DNA of 64,000 nt from CAZICM01 sp964537685 (lineage in GTDB: Bacteria; Myxococcota_A; Polyangia; Polyangiales; Polyangiaceae). The stretch is taken from NCBI GenBank assembly GCA_964537685.1, contig CAZICM010000040.1, positions 20,663-84,662 on the forward strand, given 5' to 3'. The position numbers and the translations under genes are program-made. This document shows, in pieces, positions 26,560 through 35,351 of this stretch. The first letter of the stretch is position 1. Each line of letters starts with the position of its first letter. The notes beneath the pieces are model-generated. The model saw only the letters and a list, made by a program, of their open reading frames with translations, was not told where the DNA came from and searched no databases.

Positions 26560-26913
26560 TTAATTGGGTTTTGAGTCCGCGGGCCTGTCACCAAAAATAT
26601 GTTCCCAATTGGAGCGATAAGCCTCGGTGGCGACTTGAGGCGGACCAGAACGGCTTTCCATTTGCTTTGTTTCAGGCGCAGGCATGAGCACTTTCACATC
26701 GAAGAGCCGCTCGTGCTCAGTCCTCTGGGCAAGCGATACGACTTCGCCATGGATGGGACGCCCTTCTTCCAGCGCGCGCAGCTCGCCGAATTCAAGAGTG
26801 TCCGAACGCTTCCGAATGACGCGGAGGCCGTTGCCTTCTTCAGAAGGGCTGTGAACAAAGAGCACGTCGTCCCCTTTGTTCTTCGGTCCATCGGCTTGGC
26901 TCATCGTAAGCAT
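26560..26913 (-). CDS. Small hypothetical protein
   Basis: About 117 residues if started at the ATG at 26913, which has GGGAAA a few bases upstream; longer starts (26934, 27096) are possible, but the longest would overlap the divergent PilZ gene. The chain contains DVLFVHSPSEEGNGLRVIRKR, then EFGELRALEEGRPIHGEVVSL (a Gly-containing strand-turn pattern) and FDVKVLMPAPE, ending polar. No membrane segment or recognisable motif. It lies between mfd and the PilZ membrane protein and could be co-transcribed with mfd (51-bp gap). Conservation of the HGEVVSL block is the most likely test of whether it is real. Confidence 0.55.
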   Translation of the reverse strand: MLTMSQADGPKNKGDDVLFVHSPSEEGNGLRVIRKRSDTLEFGELRALEEGRPIHGEVVSLAQRTEHERLFDVKVLMPAPETKQMESRSGPPQVATEAYRSNWEHIFGDRPADSKPN

Positions 26914-27052
26914 CAGTTTCCCATATTTCCGCATGGAAAAGCCAGATGCCGATTTGCTTTCACACCGCAAACTTGGCCCGCTCAAACCATCCGTTCTATC
27001 GGAGCCGTGGACGCTGCCGCAAGACAGCGCCCTTCGAAGGAGAGAACGTTTT

Positions 27053-29089
27053 ATGAGCAATCGAAGCGCGGACAGCGCGGCTTTGAAACCGGGCAACAGC
27101 GCGGGCGAGCGGCGGAAAAATGCTGGTCAACGGCTTCATTTTGAAGCGCTCATCGCCATGGCCGATACCCAGGGAGGAGCGGGATTTGAAGCGGAATCCG
27201 TCGATATGTCGTCGGGCGGGATGAGGCTTCGCACGGCTTATGTGCCTCCGGTCGGCGAGAAGCTTGTGTGCCGCTTCGACAATGCAGGCCAGGAAATCAC
27301 CGTGACGGGCGAGGTGCTGTGGAGAAATGAGCAGCCCCGCGGCGGTGAATTTGGAATTCGCTTTGTGGATGTGGACAAGGAGACAGCGGAAATCCTTCGA
27401 AAGATCTGCGTGGCTCCCAAGTCCGAGGGTGAAGCGGGATCGGCGCCGGGTAGTTCAGCGATGCGGGGAACCCGTGTGCGCCTGCATATTGAGGGGCTTG
27501 GTTCGCCCATGAAGGCGCGGGTACGCGAAGCCGATACGGGTGAAATGCTCGTGGGTTCGAATCTCGAATTCCTCAAAGTGGGGCGGACGCTCGAGCTGGA
27601 AGACGTGGATCATGGGACGCGGCGCGAGGCTTTTATCGATCATGTGAAGGTCGATATCGACGGGGCGACAAATATTCCTCAGTTGGTTGTGTCGCTTCGC
27701 TATGCGGAAGGCGAAAAAGGCGCGCGGGCAGCGGCGGTGGCGGGCAAGGCTTCTGGAGCTTCGAAAGCGGCCCAGGGGTCCGCCGAAAAAGCTTCCGCCA
27801 AGGCTCAAAGCAAATCGATCCCGGACAATAGCGAGTCCATTCTTCAATCGCCGCCGAACGCTTCTTCCGAGGATGCTCATAAGAGCGAGATGGACGCGAG
27901 CGATGCGGATCATGAGATCGATGCCGATTTGGGCGAAGAAGAGCGTACGGGAAAGCTCGTATCGTTCGGCCGTAAAGCGAGCCATGGAGCGAAGTCGGTC
28001 GCGGGAGCGGTAGGGCCGGCGCTGTTGTCGGCTTCCGCAAAAACCAAGGAGGCCATGGCTGGATTGTTTGGCGCGATCGCCAAGAAACGCGCCGAAAAAG
28101 CAGAGAGCGATCAGCCTGCAGCGCCCCGCCGGACCACGGCGCCTCCGCCTACGGGAGCGCTTCGCTCCGAGGGCAAACGATTGGTGCGCGACGATCAGGG
28201 CGACGATGAACTCGAAGAAGCCGCGCCGCCCAAAATGAATCGCAAAGCGGCCATTTTTGGAAGCGCGCTCGGTCTTCTGGCCGTGCTGGCCATCTTTGGT
28301 GTGACCCGCTTTATGGCGGCGAAGGCGCCCGCAAGCGATGCAACGGCGGCGACGGCGGAAGATCAAAGCAATGCGGCTCTTTCCGCAGCTCCCAGCGCGC
28401 CTGCGATGCTGCCTCCAGGCGCGGCGCCCACAGGTGTGCTGACGGTGGATGTGCCGCTCTTTGGAGCGACGCCCTTGTCGACCACCGAACCGGTTCCGCC
28501 GCCTCCCGATCCTTCGGCGCTGGCCGCGGTGCCTCCTGGCATGCCCGGCGCCGTGCCCAATCCAGCGGGAGACAATGCCGCAGCCGATTTGCCTGAACCT
28601 TCGCTAAGCGATCAAGCGGGCGACGACGATGAAAACGAAGGGAACAACAGCGGCCCCGCAGAGCCCGGCCAGAAGCAATTTGGGCAGGGCAAAGTCAAAA
28701 ATCCCATCGTGCTCCGGCTCAAGATGGACGGCCCTGTGGAGCAGGTAAACGGCGCATCGGGAGCGATGGGCTTTACGATTTCGCTGCCTGGACGCCGTTC
28801 TTTATCCACGTCTTCAGAGCTCGCGCGCAAAGACAAGCGCATCGCTTCGTTCCAGGTGGTGAACACGGCCCAAGGCGCCGAGATTACCGTTCAGTTCAAG
28901 GATGGCGTGCCTTCGTATCTGGCGAAGGCCAAAGGAAACAAACTCGAGATCGCGCTGGGTACGCCTGGCAAAAAGAAAGTGGCCTCGAAGGAAGGCGGCG
29001 ATAAGAAAAAGCACGCCGATAAAAAGAAGAGCCAAAAGAGCGTCAAGAAGGACAGCTCCAAGAAAAAGACCAAGAAGCCCGCTCATTAG
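27053..29089 (+). CDS. PilZ-domain membrane protein with AMIN-like C-terminus
   Basis: 678 residues from ATG 27053, with AAGGAGAG about eight bases upstream; a longer frame to 26876 lacks this. Residues 20-120 are a PilZ domain of the non-canonical type (LHFEALIAMAD, SVDMSSGGMRLRT, GEFGIRFVDVDKETAE), without an obvious RxxxR c-di-GMP motif at the start. A second beta domain follows (residues about 135-225). Then come a long charged, low-complexity region, a single membrane segment near residues 400-420 (IFGSALGLLAVLAIFGVTR), a Pro/Ala-rich periplasmic linker, and a final domain (PIVLRLKMDGPV, FTISLPGRRSLS, ITVQFKDG, LEIAL) resembling AMIN. The tail is Lys-rich. It could couple cytosolic signals to the envelope; this is inference. 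Confidence 0.8.
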   Translation: MSNRSADSAALKPGNSAGERRKNAGQRLHFEALIAMADTQGGAGFEAESVDMSSGGMRLRTAYVPPVGEKLVCRFDNAGQEITVTGEVLWRNEQPRGGEFGIRFVDVDKETAEILRKICVAPKSEGEAGSAPGSSAMRGTRVRLHIEGLGSPMKARVREADTGEMLVGSNLEFLKVGRTLELEDVDHGTRREAFIDHVKVDIDGATNIPQLVVSLRYAEGEKGARAAAVAGKASGASKAAQGSAEKASAKAQSKSIPDNSESILQSPPNASSEDAHKSEMDASDADHEIDADLGEEERTGKLVSFGRKASHGAKSVAGAVGPALLSASAKTKEAMAGLFGAIAKKRAEKAESDQPAAPRRTTAPPPTGALRSEGKRLVRDDQGDDELEEAAPPKMNRKAAIFGSALGLLAVLAIFGVTRFMAAKAPASDATAATAEDQSNAALSAAPSAPAMLPPGAAPTGVLTVDVPLFGATPLSTTEPVPPPPDPSALAAVPPGMPGAVPNPAGDNAAADLPEPSLSDQAGDDDENEGNNSGPAEPGQKQFGQGKVKNPIVLRLKMDGPVEQVNGASGAMGFTISLPGRRSLSTSSELARKDKRIASFQVVNTAQGAEITVQFKDGVPSYLAKAKGNKLEIALGTPGKKKVASKEGGDKKKHADKKKSQKSVKKDSSKKKTKKPAH

Positions 29090-29097
29090 ATCCGATC

Positions 29098-30024
29098 TCA
29101 AAAATCGTAATCGAACCCCACCCTCGCACCGGCCTTCAGCACAAACATCGAAGGCCGATCCTCCGTTCCAAAAATAGACTCCACCGCAATCCCCAGCCCG
29201 GCCCACGGCATCACCTTGCGGATGCGCAGCGTCGATACGCCAACCAAAAAACCGCCCCTCAATCCAAAGGTCACCTTGCGCTCCGCCTCGGTCGCAAAGG
29301 CCAGCGGCGACAGCTCGATGTCGTAATGCCACGAAATATTCAGCCTCCGCACCACCAGAGGCACCGCTCCCGTGAATTGAATGGGAAAATTCGTTCCCGC
29401 CGCGGTCTGATCGAAAATCGCAAGGCCCCCCAGCTCGATGCCGAGCAGCACTGTCCAGTGCTGATCGATGCCATAACCTAATAAAAGCCGCCCCGATCCT
29501 CCGCCTCCAAATTCATAAGTCCCGCCGCTCATCCGTTCTAATGCAAATAGACCCCCGCCCTCCGCGCTCAGCGTAAAGCGGTAAGCATCGGTCTGAATGC
29601 CTTTAAATTCCGGCTCCACGGCGATCCAAAAAGGGCATTCATCGGCACTACGCCGCATTCCCTCCAACAAAAGCGCGCGCACCCGGCTCTGATACAAAAC
29701 CTCGTCCAAACCCTTCATCGAACCGCTTAGCTTGAATCGCTCCTCGGGCGGCCCTCCCAGCGCCTCAATGGTCTCATCCAGCTCGGTCAGCGCCGCAAAA
29801 TGAGCCTCTTCCGATGTGCGGCAAATGCTCTGCAGCGCATCGGGCATCATCTTTTCGTATTCATAACGATCGATTTTCCAGCCCACCGAGGTTTGAAGCT
29901 CGACGATTTTTTCTAAATCGTGAATCAAGCCCTGAACGGCGCGCTCCGAAGGCTCAGCCCAGAGATTTGTCGAAACAAGCAGCACCGATAGAGCAGCGGC
30001 ACATCCATACCATCGAATTGACAT
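29098..30024 (-). CDS. Exported protein, candidate outer-membrane beta-barrel
   Basis: 308 residues with a signal peptide (YGCAAALSVLLVSTNLWA, cleavage near AEPS). The N-terminal 100 residues are predicted helical (ERAVQGLIHDLEKIVEL). From about residue 125 the sequence alternates hydrophobic and polar residues with many Gly turns (GGGLFALERMSGGTYEFGGGGSGRLLLGYGI, described only as a strand-rich section), and it ends in RVGFDYDF, the terminal Phe typical of outer-membrane barrels. No family was recognised. It converges with the PilZ gene (8-bp gap). Role unknown. Confidence 0.75.
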   Translation of the reverse strand: MSIRWYGCAAALSVLLVSTNLWAEPSERAVQGLIHDLEKIVELQTSVGWKIDRYEYEKMMPDALQSICRTSEEAHFAALTELDETIEALGGPPEERFKLSGSMKGLDEVLYQSRVRALLLEGMRRSADECPFWIAVEPEFKGIQTDAYRFTLSAEGGGLFALERMSGGTYEFGGGGSGRLLLGYGIDQHWTVLLGIELGGLAIFDQTAAGTNFPIQFTGAVPLVVRRLNISWHYDIELSPLAFATEAERKVTFGLRGGFLVGVSTLRIRKVMPWAGLGIAVESIFGTEDRPSMFVLKAGARVGFDYDF

Positions 30025-30056
30025 TCATTTCACCCAGTGCGAATTGGCCCGATCGC

Positions 30057-31571
30057 TTACTGACATTGATTTCCGCAATTCTGACCGACGCAGGATACCA
30101 ATTGGAAGGCTTCCTGATCATTCAGCAATCCGCATTGGAAACCGCATTGGAAGGGTCCGCCGCCATTGGCAATGCAATTGGTGAAACATCCAACCGTCGT
30201 GATACAGGTGGGCGAGCTCTGGCAATTTAAAAATTGATTACAGCAATTCTGTGCAATGCAATCGGGGCAAGGCTGGCCATTCGAAGGACATGCCGCGGCG
30301 CCGCAAATATTGTTGGTGCACGCGCCGCTACAGCATTCACCGGGGTCCATGCAGGGAACGCCGTCGGGCTGGCATTTGCCGCAGATATTGTTGGTACACG
30401 CAAAGCTGCAGCACTCTTGAGGATTGTTGCAGAAGAAACCATCGGGCTGGCACATCCCGCCCCCGCACACGCCGTTGTTGCAGAAGCCCGAACAGCATTG
30501 GCTGGGATCCATGCAGGGCGTTCCATCGGACTGGCAAGGCCCGATTCCACACACACCGTTGTTGCATTGGCCGCTGCAGCAATCGCCGGGCACCATGCAG
30601 GCCCCGCCGTCGGGTGTGCATTGACCGCAGTTGATGCCGCAAATCGATGTGACTTCACTCACGCACAGCGAATCCCATGAGCTCTGGCAGCAGAATGGAT
30701 CGCTCATGCAAATCTGTGCGACGCAAGGCGCGCAATTGGCCGATAGAGGCCCGCCGATGCTGCATATCGGATGCGTGCAGCCCGGGTCGCCGCAGATGCC
30801 GTTTGCACATTGGCCGCTGCAACAATCGCCCGCGAAATTGCACATCGCTCCATCCGGAAGGCACATCCCGCCCCCGCAAACGCCGTTGTTGCAAATTCCA
30901 CTGCAGCATTGCCCGCCAAAATTGCATCCAAATCCGTCGGGCATGCACTTGCCGCACACATTGTTTAAGCAAGTGAAGCTGCAGCACTCCTGCGGGAAGC
31001 TGCAAAAGAATCCGTCGGGCTGGCACATCCCGCCCCCGCACACATTGTTCTGGCAAATCAGCGAACAGCATTCCTGGGCTTCCATGCAAGGAGCGCCATC
31101 GCCCATGCATTGGCTTACGCATACGTTGCCATTGCAGAAGCCTTCGCAGCACGGAATATTCGGTGTGCAGAAACCGCCGGGCGGCGTGCACTGGCCCCCG
31201 CCGCAAACCCCATTAAAACACGAGAAACTACAGCATTCTTCATTGGCAAAACAGGGAACGCCGTCGGGCGCGCACTCCCCAAAATCGCAAACGCCGTTAT
31301 TGCAAATGCCTTCACAGCAAGGCGCATCTAAACAGCTTTCACCGATACCCACGCAGGGCGCGCCCCCGCAAATACCATTCACACACGGAGCATCGCAGCA
31401 ATCCAGCGACGACAAACACATCGCGCCACCGGGTGAGCATGGCCCGCCTCCCGCCGTGCCTCCCTGCCCGCCTTGACCATCGGGAATATTCAATTCGGCG
31501 CGGCCGCATCCGGCCGAAATCACCGTCAACAGAGAGAGCGAGCCCGCAAGCGCGATGAGTCGTTTAAGCAC
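30057..31571 (-). CDS. Lipoprotein with about 12 knottin-like Cys-rich repeats
   Basis: 504 residues. Signal peptide with lipobox VISAGC (C about 22), a Gly/Gln linker, then about twelve copies of a repeat of 22-25 residues with the pattern C-x2-DG-x2-C-x5-CCS-x2-C-x-NxVC, for example CQPDGFFC, QECCSFTC, LNNVCG. Between the eighth and ninth repeats is a different Cys module (CAPCVAQICMSDPFCCQSSWDSLCV, residues described) containing a WDSLC signature often seen in Myxococcota and Planctomycetes secreted proteins. A last Cys-rich section (CIAQNCCNQ...) closes the chain. The repeat resembles inhibitor cystine-knot folds, so a stable extended surface structure is likely; binding role unknown. All long frames on the opposite strand are composition artefacts. 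Confidence 0.88.
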   Translation of the reverse strand: MLKRLIALAGSLSLLTVISAGCGRAELNIPDGQGGQGGTAGGGPCSPGGAMCLSSLDCCDAPCVNGICGGAPCVGIGESCLDAPCCEGICNNGVCDFGECAPDGVPCFANEECCSFSCFNGVCGGGQCTPPGGFCTPNIPCCEGFCNGNVCVSQCMGDGAPCMEAQECCSLICQNNVCGGGMCQPDGFFCSFPQECCSFTCLNNVCGKCMPDGFGCNFGGQCCSGICNNGVCGGGMCLPDGAMCNFAGDCCSGQCANGICGDPGCTHPICSIGGPLSANCAPCVAQICMSDPFCCQSSWDSLCVSEVTSICGINCGQCTPDGGACMVPGDCCSGQCNNGVCGIGPCQSDGTPCMDPSQCCSGFCNNGVCGGGMCQPDGFFCNNPQECCSFACTNNICGKCQPDGVPCMDPGECCSGACTNNICGAAACPSNGQPCPDCIAQNCCNQFLNCQSSPTCITTVGCFTNCIANGGGPFQCGFQCGLLNDQEAFQLVSCVGQNCGNQCQ

Positions 31572-31688
31572 AGGCCGAACGTATCATGAGTGCCCGGCAT
31601 TCCGCGAGCCTCGAGGGCGCCCGGCGCATGTGTCTTTGCGGCTTTTTTTCCCAGGCGAACAATCTATGGCACAAGGGCTTTAGCGTTC

Positions 31689-32423
31689 ATGACTGCGCTT
31701 CTCCGCGAAAAACATACGCTTCGGCTTTGGCTGCCCGCGTTCGTGCTCTTGTTCAGTGCATGTTCCAACGATATGGGCGAGCTGATTTCGCTTCCGCCTC
31801 TCACCGAAGAAGACGGGGACAAATCCAAGGCGCCCGCCGCCATAACGAAGAATTTACCCAGCGATTGCGATGAATTGCCCGAGCTGTCCGCCGAGGAATT
31901 GGCTGGACCGCCTTTTGAGCTCGATCTTCACAAATCCACGCGCCCCGAACCTTCGGGCTACACGCTGCTCCCAGGCGTTACACTGTCCAAAACCACATCG
32001 GACGCCCTAGAAAAACTCGACGCGGCCTATTTTAAAAAAACCGGCGCCCATTTGGTTATCACCAGCGGCACCCGCGACCCGGCCCGCCAAGCCAAGGCCA
32101 TGTATAAAACCATGAAATTGGGAACCGATATTTTAAAATTGTATAAAAATAGGCCGGCGGCCCAGGAAATAAAAAACGCCTACGACAAATTCGTCCACCG
32201 GGGCTCGGAAAAAACCATTGAAGCCATTTATCAAGTGCTCAAAGACCAAATGGATCGGGGCGTGTATATCTCGGCCCATCTCAAGGCGGGCGCCGTCGAC
32301 GTACGCAACCGCACGATGTCCCGCGCTCAGAAAAAAGCCTTTGAAAAAAGCGTAATCGCCGACGGCTCCTTTTCATTCATCGAAGAAAGCAAGCCGCCTC
32401 ATTTTCATCTGGAGCTCGAATAA
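31689..32423 (+). CDS. M15-like peptidase lipoprotein (D,D-carboxypeptidase type)
   Basis: 244 residues from ATG 31689. A short signal peptide ends VLLFSACS. After a polar linker the domain contains LVITSGTRDPARQAKAMY, SAHLKAGAVDVRN and, at the end, PPHFHLELE. This matches the M15 order: the Arg/Ser loop, a zinc ligand pair His and Asp in S-x-H...AVD, then HxH at the C-terminus. The spacing in SAHLKAGAVD differs slightly from the textbook SxHxxGxAxD. Likely a periplasmic or outer-membrane enzyme cutting peptidoglycan stem peptides. The upstream frame to 31590 is not needed. Confidence 0.75.
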   Translation: MTALLREKHTLRLWLPAFVLLFSACSNDMGELISLPPLTEEDGDKSKAPAAITKNLPSDCDELPELSAEELAGPPFELDLHKSTRPEPSGYTLLPGVTLSKTTSDALEKLDAAYFKKTGAHLVITSGTRDPARQAKAMYKTMKLGTDILKLYKNRPAAQEIKNAYDKFVHRGSEKTIEAIYQVLKDQMDRGVYISAHLKAGAVDVRNRTMSRAQKKAFEKSVIADGSFSFIEESKPPHFHLELE

Positions 32424-32485
32424 AGAGCCCGGATATCCGCAAAAAAAGCGGCATTACACCATTACATTTCCGCTATCGTGCTCGG

Positions 32486-34945
32486 GTGAACACTCGCCGA
32501 GCGAAACTTTTATCTTCACGCCTTTTTCTTTGCGCGGCCTCGCTAGTCGCGCTCGTGTCCGCCGCGGGCAGCGCCTCCGCCGAAGCCCCTGCGCACCGCC
32601 TGGCCAAGGTTCTGGGCAGGCCCTCCGAACCCCACCCGCTCGCCTTTCGAAACGGCCGTATTCCCGTCACGCTCAGCCTTCCCAGCGGTGTGAGCGCAGC
32701 CGATTTGGGACTCGTGCCCGTCGCGCCGCATATTGGCGCAACGGCTTTTACCAAAGAAGAACTCGAAGCCTTTTCCGCCGCGCATCCAACGCTCATCCCT
32801 CATGTCGCGCCTCCCCTTAAGCCTCTGCTCGATCGTTCCAAAGAATGGACGCGCGTGGACTTATTCCGCACCGAAATGTTCGTCGACGGCAAAGGCGTCG
32901 CCGTCGGCGTCGTCGATACGGGCATCGATATCGAGCATCCCGATTTCCGCGACGAAAATGGCAAGACCCGCATCGCATGGATGCTCACCGCGGAGGCTCC
33001 CCGGAAAATTCACGAAGATATTGAACGCCAATTCGGATGTCTTGAGGAAAAAACCCCCTGCGCCGTCTATTCGGCCGACGATATCAATCAATATCTCGAA
33101 ACCGGGATGGGCTCGATTTTAGGCGATCAACAAGGCCATGGAACCCATGTCGCCTCCATTGCCGCGGGCAACGGCGGCCCAATGCTCAAAGGCGCGCTTC
33201 AATACGTTGGTGTTGCCCCGGCAGCCACGCTGATTATTGCCAATACCTATTTGCCCGGCGAAGGATTTACCGAAGCCGATGTTTTAAATGGCACGCGCTT
33301 TATTTTTGAAATGGCCGACGCCATGGGAATGCCTGCCGTCGCCAACTTGAGCATCGGCACCGATTTCGGCCCGCATGATGGCACGAGCGACCTTGAAAAG
33401 GGCCTTTCAGCGCTGGTCGGCGATAACAAACCCGGCCGCGCCATTGTCCTCGCCTCGGGCAACAGCGGCGCCATTTATCAGCCTTCGGGAGGAGAGACCT
33501 GGTACGGCATTCACACCGAAGCCCGCGTTTCACCGAATTCAACGGCGCGCGTCCCGATTTACGCACCAAAAGCCAATAAATCCAGTGCATTTGTTTGGAT
33601 TACCTTTAGTCCCGGCGACGAAGTCTCGGTGGGACTCGAAGGCCCGGGCGGTGAAACATTAATCAGTTTCACAAGCCCCAACGACGATCGCGGCTATAGC
33701 GGCGAAAAAATAAGCGCGGGCGTCATTAACAACACGCAAAATGGAAAGGCTCCGATTCCGCCGGATTCCAACAGCGCCGTCGTAAGCTGGGAAGGAAGCT
33801 GGGGCGATAACAGCGAATTCGCCATTTTGATGGAAGGTAAAGGCAATGCGCAATTGTGGATCACCGGGCTGGGCGATGTGGACGATGGAAGCTCGCCCGG
33901 GCTTTTGTTCCGAAAAGGCATGAAACAGGGGACAATCACAGCACCCGCCAGCGCGCCTTCATTGCTTGCGGTGGGTTGCACAATGAATCGATTGGATTGG
34001 ACGCCCTATGAAGGCCCGGCCATTCAAATTACAGGCATTGGCAATCTCACCAATGTGGAAGAAGACAGCCCCTGTTTCTTTAGCTCGGCCGGCCCCACGC
34101 CCCTGGGCGTCGCAAAGCCTGAAATTGTAGCCCCAGGAGGATTTGTCGCGGCGGCCATGAGCAATGAAGCCGACCCTCGCGCAACACCCGATTCTATTTT
34201 TGATGCGGGCGGATGTCCCGATCCATCGATCAAATGCTTTGTTGTGGATAATTATCATGCGCTTTCGGCAGGCACATCGATGTCCTCGCCCCATGTCGCG
34301 GGAGCAGCAGCGCTTTTATTGGCTGTCAATCCGATGCTTACTCAAGCCCAGATTACCGATATCCTCCAAGCGAGCGCCCGATATCCCAGCGGAACCGTTC
34401 GCTTTGAAGTGCAAACCGGCCCGGGCGAGCTCGATATGGAAGCGGCGCTTCAAACCATCCTTTCGGTGGAAACGTTCACAGAGCCGCCCGACGTAAGGCG
34501 AAGCTGGTATGTGCTCTCGAGTGAATATGCCCGGCCCGACCCGAAGTTTCCGGTGTGGGGCACCGTGGAATTAAGGCGAGCCAATGGAAGCGTGGCGAGC
34601 GGTATTGCGGGAAGCGATTTAGAACTCGCCGTGGAAGGCGGGCTTATCGTTTCGCCTTTAACCAAAGTGCGGCACGGCCTCTTTCGCTTTGCGGTCGCGG
34701 GCGATAAAGGCAGCGCCGGCACCGAAATGAAAATCGATGTTTTGTATAATGGCCAATCCATTCAAAAACGTATATTACCCATTGGATTGGATTTTTTTAA
34801 TGCCGACGGGGCGGCGGATGCGATAGGCGGATATTCTTGTTCGGTGGATTCGGCTCAATTGGGCGGGCATCGTTTTCAGGCATTGGCCTCGAGCATTGCC
34901 GCTGCGATGATCGGCCTATTCGCGCTTAGACGAAGGCGTTCCTAA
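32486..34945 (+). CDS. Secreted subtilisin-like serine protease (S8)
   Basis: 819 residues from a GTG start at 32486. Signal peptide LFLCAASLVALVSAAGSASAE. The catalytic triad is visible: Asp in GVVDTGID (D144), His in GHGTHVAS (H218) and Ser in GTSMSSPHVAGAA (S598). A large insertion (residues about 300-520) between the His and Ser blocks looks like a beta-sandwich (PA- or P-like). A C-terminal region of about 180 residues follows the catalytic domain. The last 40 residues hold YSCSVDSAQ, a hydrophobic helix (ALASSIAAAMIGLFAL) and RRRRS, resembling MYXO-CTERM sorting tails. It probably acts outside the cell or at the surface. It ends 4 bp inside the convergent small lipoprotein gene. Confidence 0.92.
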   Translation: MNTRRAKLLSSRLFLCAASLVALVSAAGSASAEAPAHRLAKVLGRPSEPHPLAFRNGRIPVTLSLPSGVSAADLGLVPVAPHIGATAFTKEELEAFSAAHPTLIPHVAPPLKPLLDRSKEWTRVDLFRTEMFVDGKGVAVGVVDTGIDIEHPDFRDENGKTRIAWMLTAEAPRKIHEDIERQFGCLEEKTPCAVYSADDINQYLETGMGSILGDQQGHGTHVASIAAGNGGPMLKGALQYVGVAPAATLIIANTYLPGEGFTEADVLNGTRFIFEMADAMGMPAVANLSIGTDFGPHDGTSDLEKGLSALVGDNKPGRAIVLASGNSGAIYQPSGGETWYGIHTEARVSPNSTARVPIYAPKANKSSAFVWITFSPGDEVSVGLEGPGGETLISFTSPNDDRGYSGEKISAGVINNTQNGKAPIPPDSNSAVVSWEGSWGDNSEFAILMEGKGNAQLWITGLGDVDDGSSPGLLFRKGMKQGTITAPASAPSLLAVGCTMNRLDWTPYEGPAIQITGIGNLTNVEEDSPCFFSSAGPTPLGVAKPEIVAPGGFVAAAMSNEADPRATPDSIFDAGGCPDPSIKCFVVDNYHALSAGTSMSSPHVAGAAALLLAVNPMLTQAQITDILQASARYPSGTVRFEVQTGPGELDMEAALQTILSVETFTEPPDVRRSWYVLSSEYARPDPKFPVWGTVELRRANGSVASGIAGSDLELAVEGGLIVSPLTKVRHGLFRFAVAGDKGSAGTEMKIDVLYNGQSIQKRILPIGLDFFNADGAADAIGGYSCSVDSAQLGGHRFQALASSIAAAMIGLFALRRRRS

Positions 34946-35313
34946 GGCGAGGGGAACGGACAACAACTCGGCACACCATCGTTGCAGTAATCCGTGCCGT
35001 CATTGGCGGCGCAGGTGCAGGACACCACCGAATTAAAACGGCATTGACAAGCCGATCCCGAACATACCGACTCATAGACATTGCCATTGATATCGCAGTA
35101 CGAACTCGCACAATCGCCGCCCGAGGAAGTCCCTCCGCAAAATCCCAAGCTGCCCACCGGGTCGGGCCACGAACACACAATCCCCGAGCTTGTCCCGCCG
35201 CCTTCCCCATTGCCTCCCATTTCCTCGGGGACAATCACCACTTTTCCGCCACAGGCCCACAGCCAGCATCCAATCAGGGCCAAACCTATCATACCGGTTC
35301 GTTTAACCATCAT
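34942..35313 (-). CDS. Small Cys-rich lipoprotein
   Basis: 123 residues. Signal peptide with lipobox CWLWACGG, a Gly/Glu/Ser-rich linker, then a Cys-rich tail (CSWPDP, FCGGTSSGGDCASSYC, CSGSACQCRFN, CTCAAND, SCCPFPSP). The first Cys after the linker and about a dozen others suggest a small disulfide-rich surface protein. Same build as the other Cys-rich lipoproteins here. No family recognised. Convergent with the subtilase gene, overlapping by 4 bp. Confidence 0.75.
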   Translation of the reverse strand: MMVKRTGMIGLALIGCWLWACGGKVVIVPEEMGGNGEGGGTSSGIVCSWPDPVGSLGFCGGTSSGGDCASSYCDINGNVYESVCSGSACQCRFNSVVSCTCAANDGTDYCNDGVPSCCPFPSP

Positions 35314-35351
35314 GTTTCATTATCTCCAAAGGTCATTTCAACCCATCCATT

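Noticed and set aside
27455..28366. 303-codon frame on the minus strand
   Set aside because: It lies antisense to the PilZ protein gene, is Arg/His/Pro-rich and has no family signature.
30234..31476. Long + strand frames rich in Ala, Pro, His and Gln
   Set aside because: They are shadows of the Cys-repeat gene on the other strand; the repeated pattern comes from the coding repeat.
30057..31571. Tandem DNA repeats that could suggest a CRISPR array
   Set aside because: Repeat unit length and spacing follow codons of a Cys-rich protein; no identical repeats with unique spacers exist.
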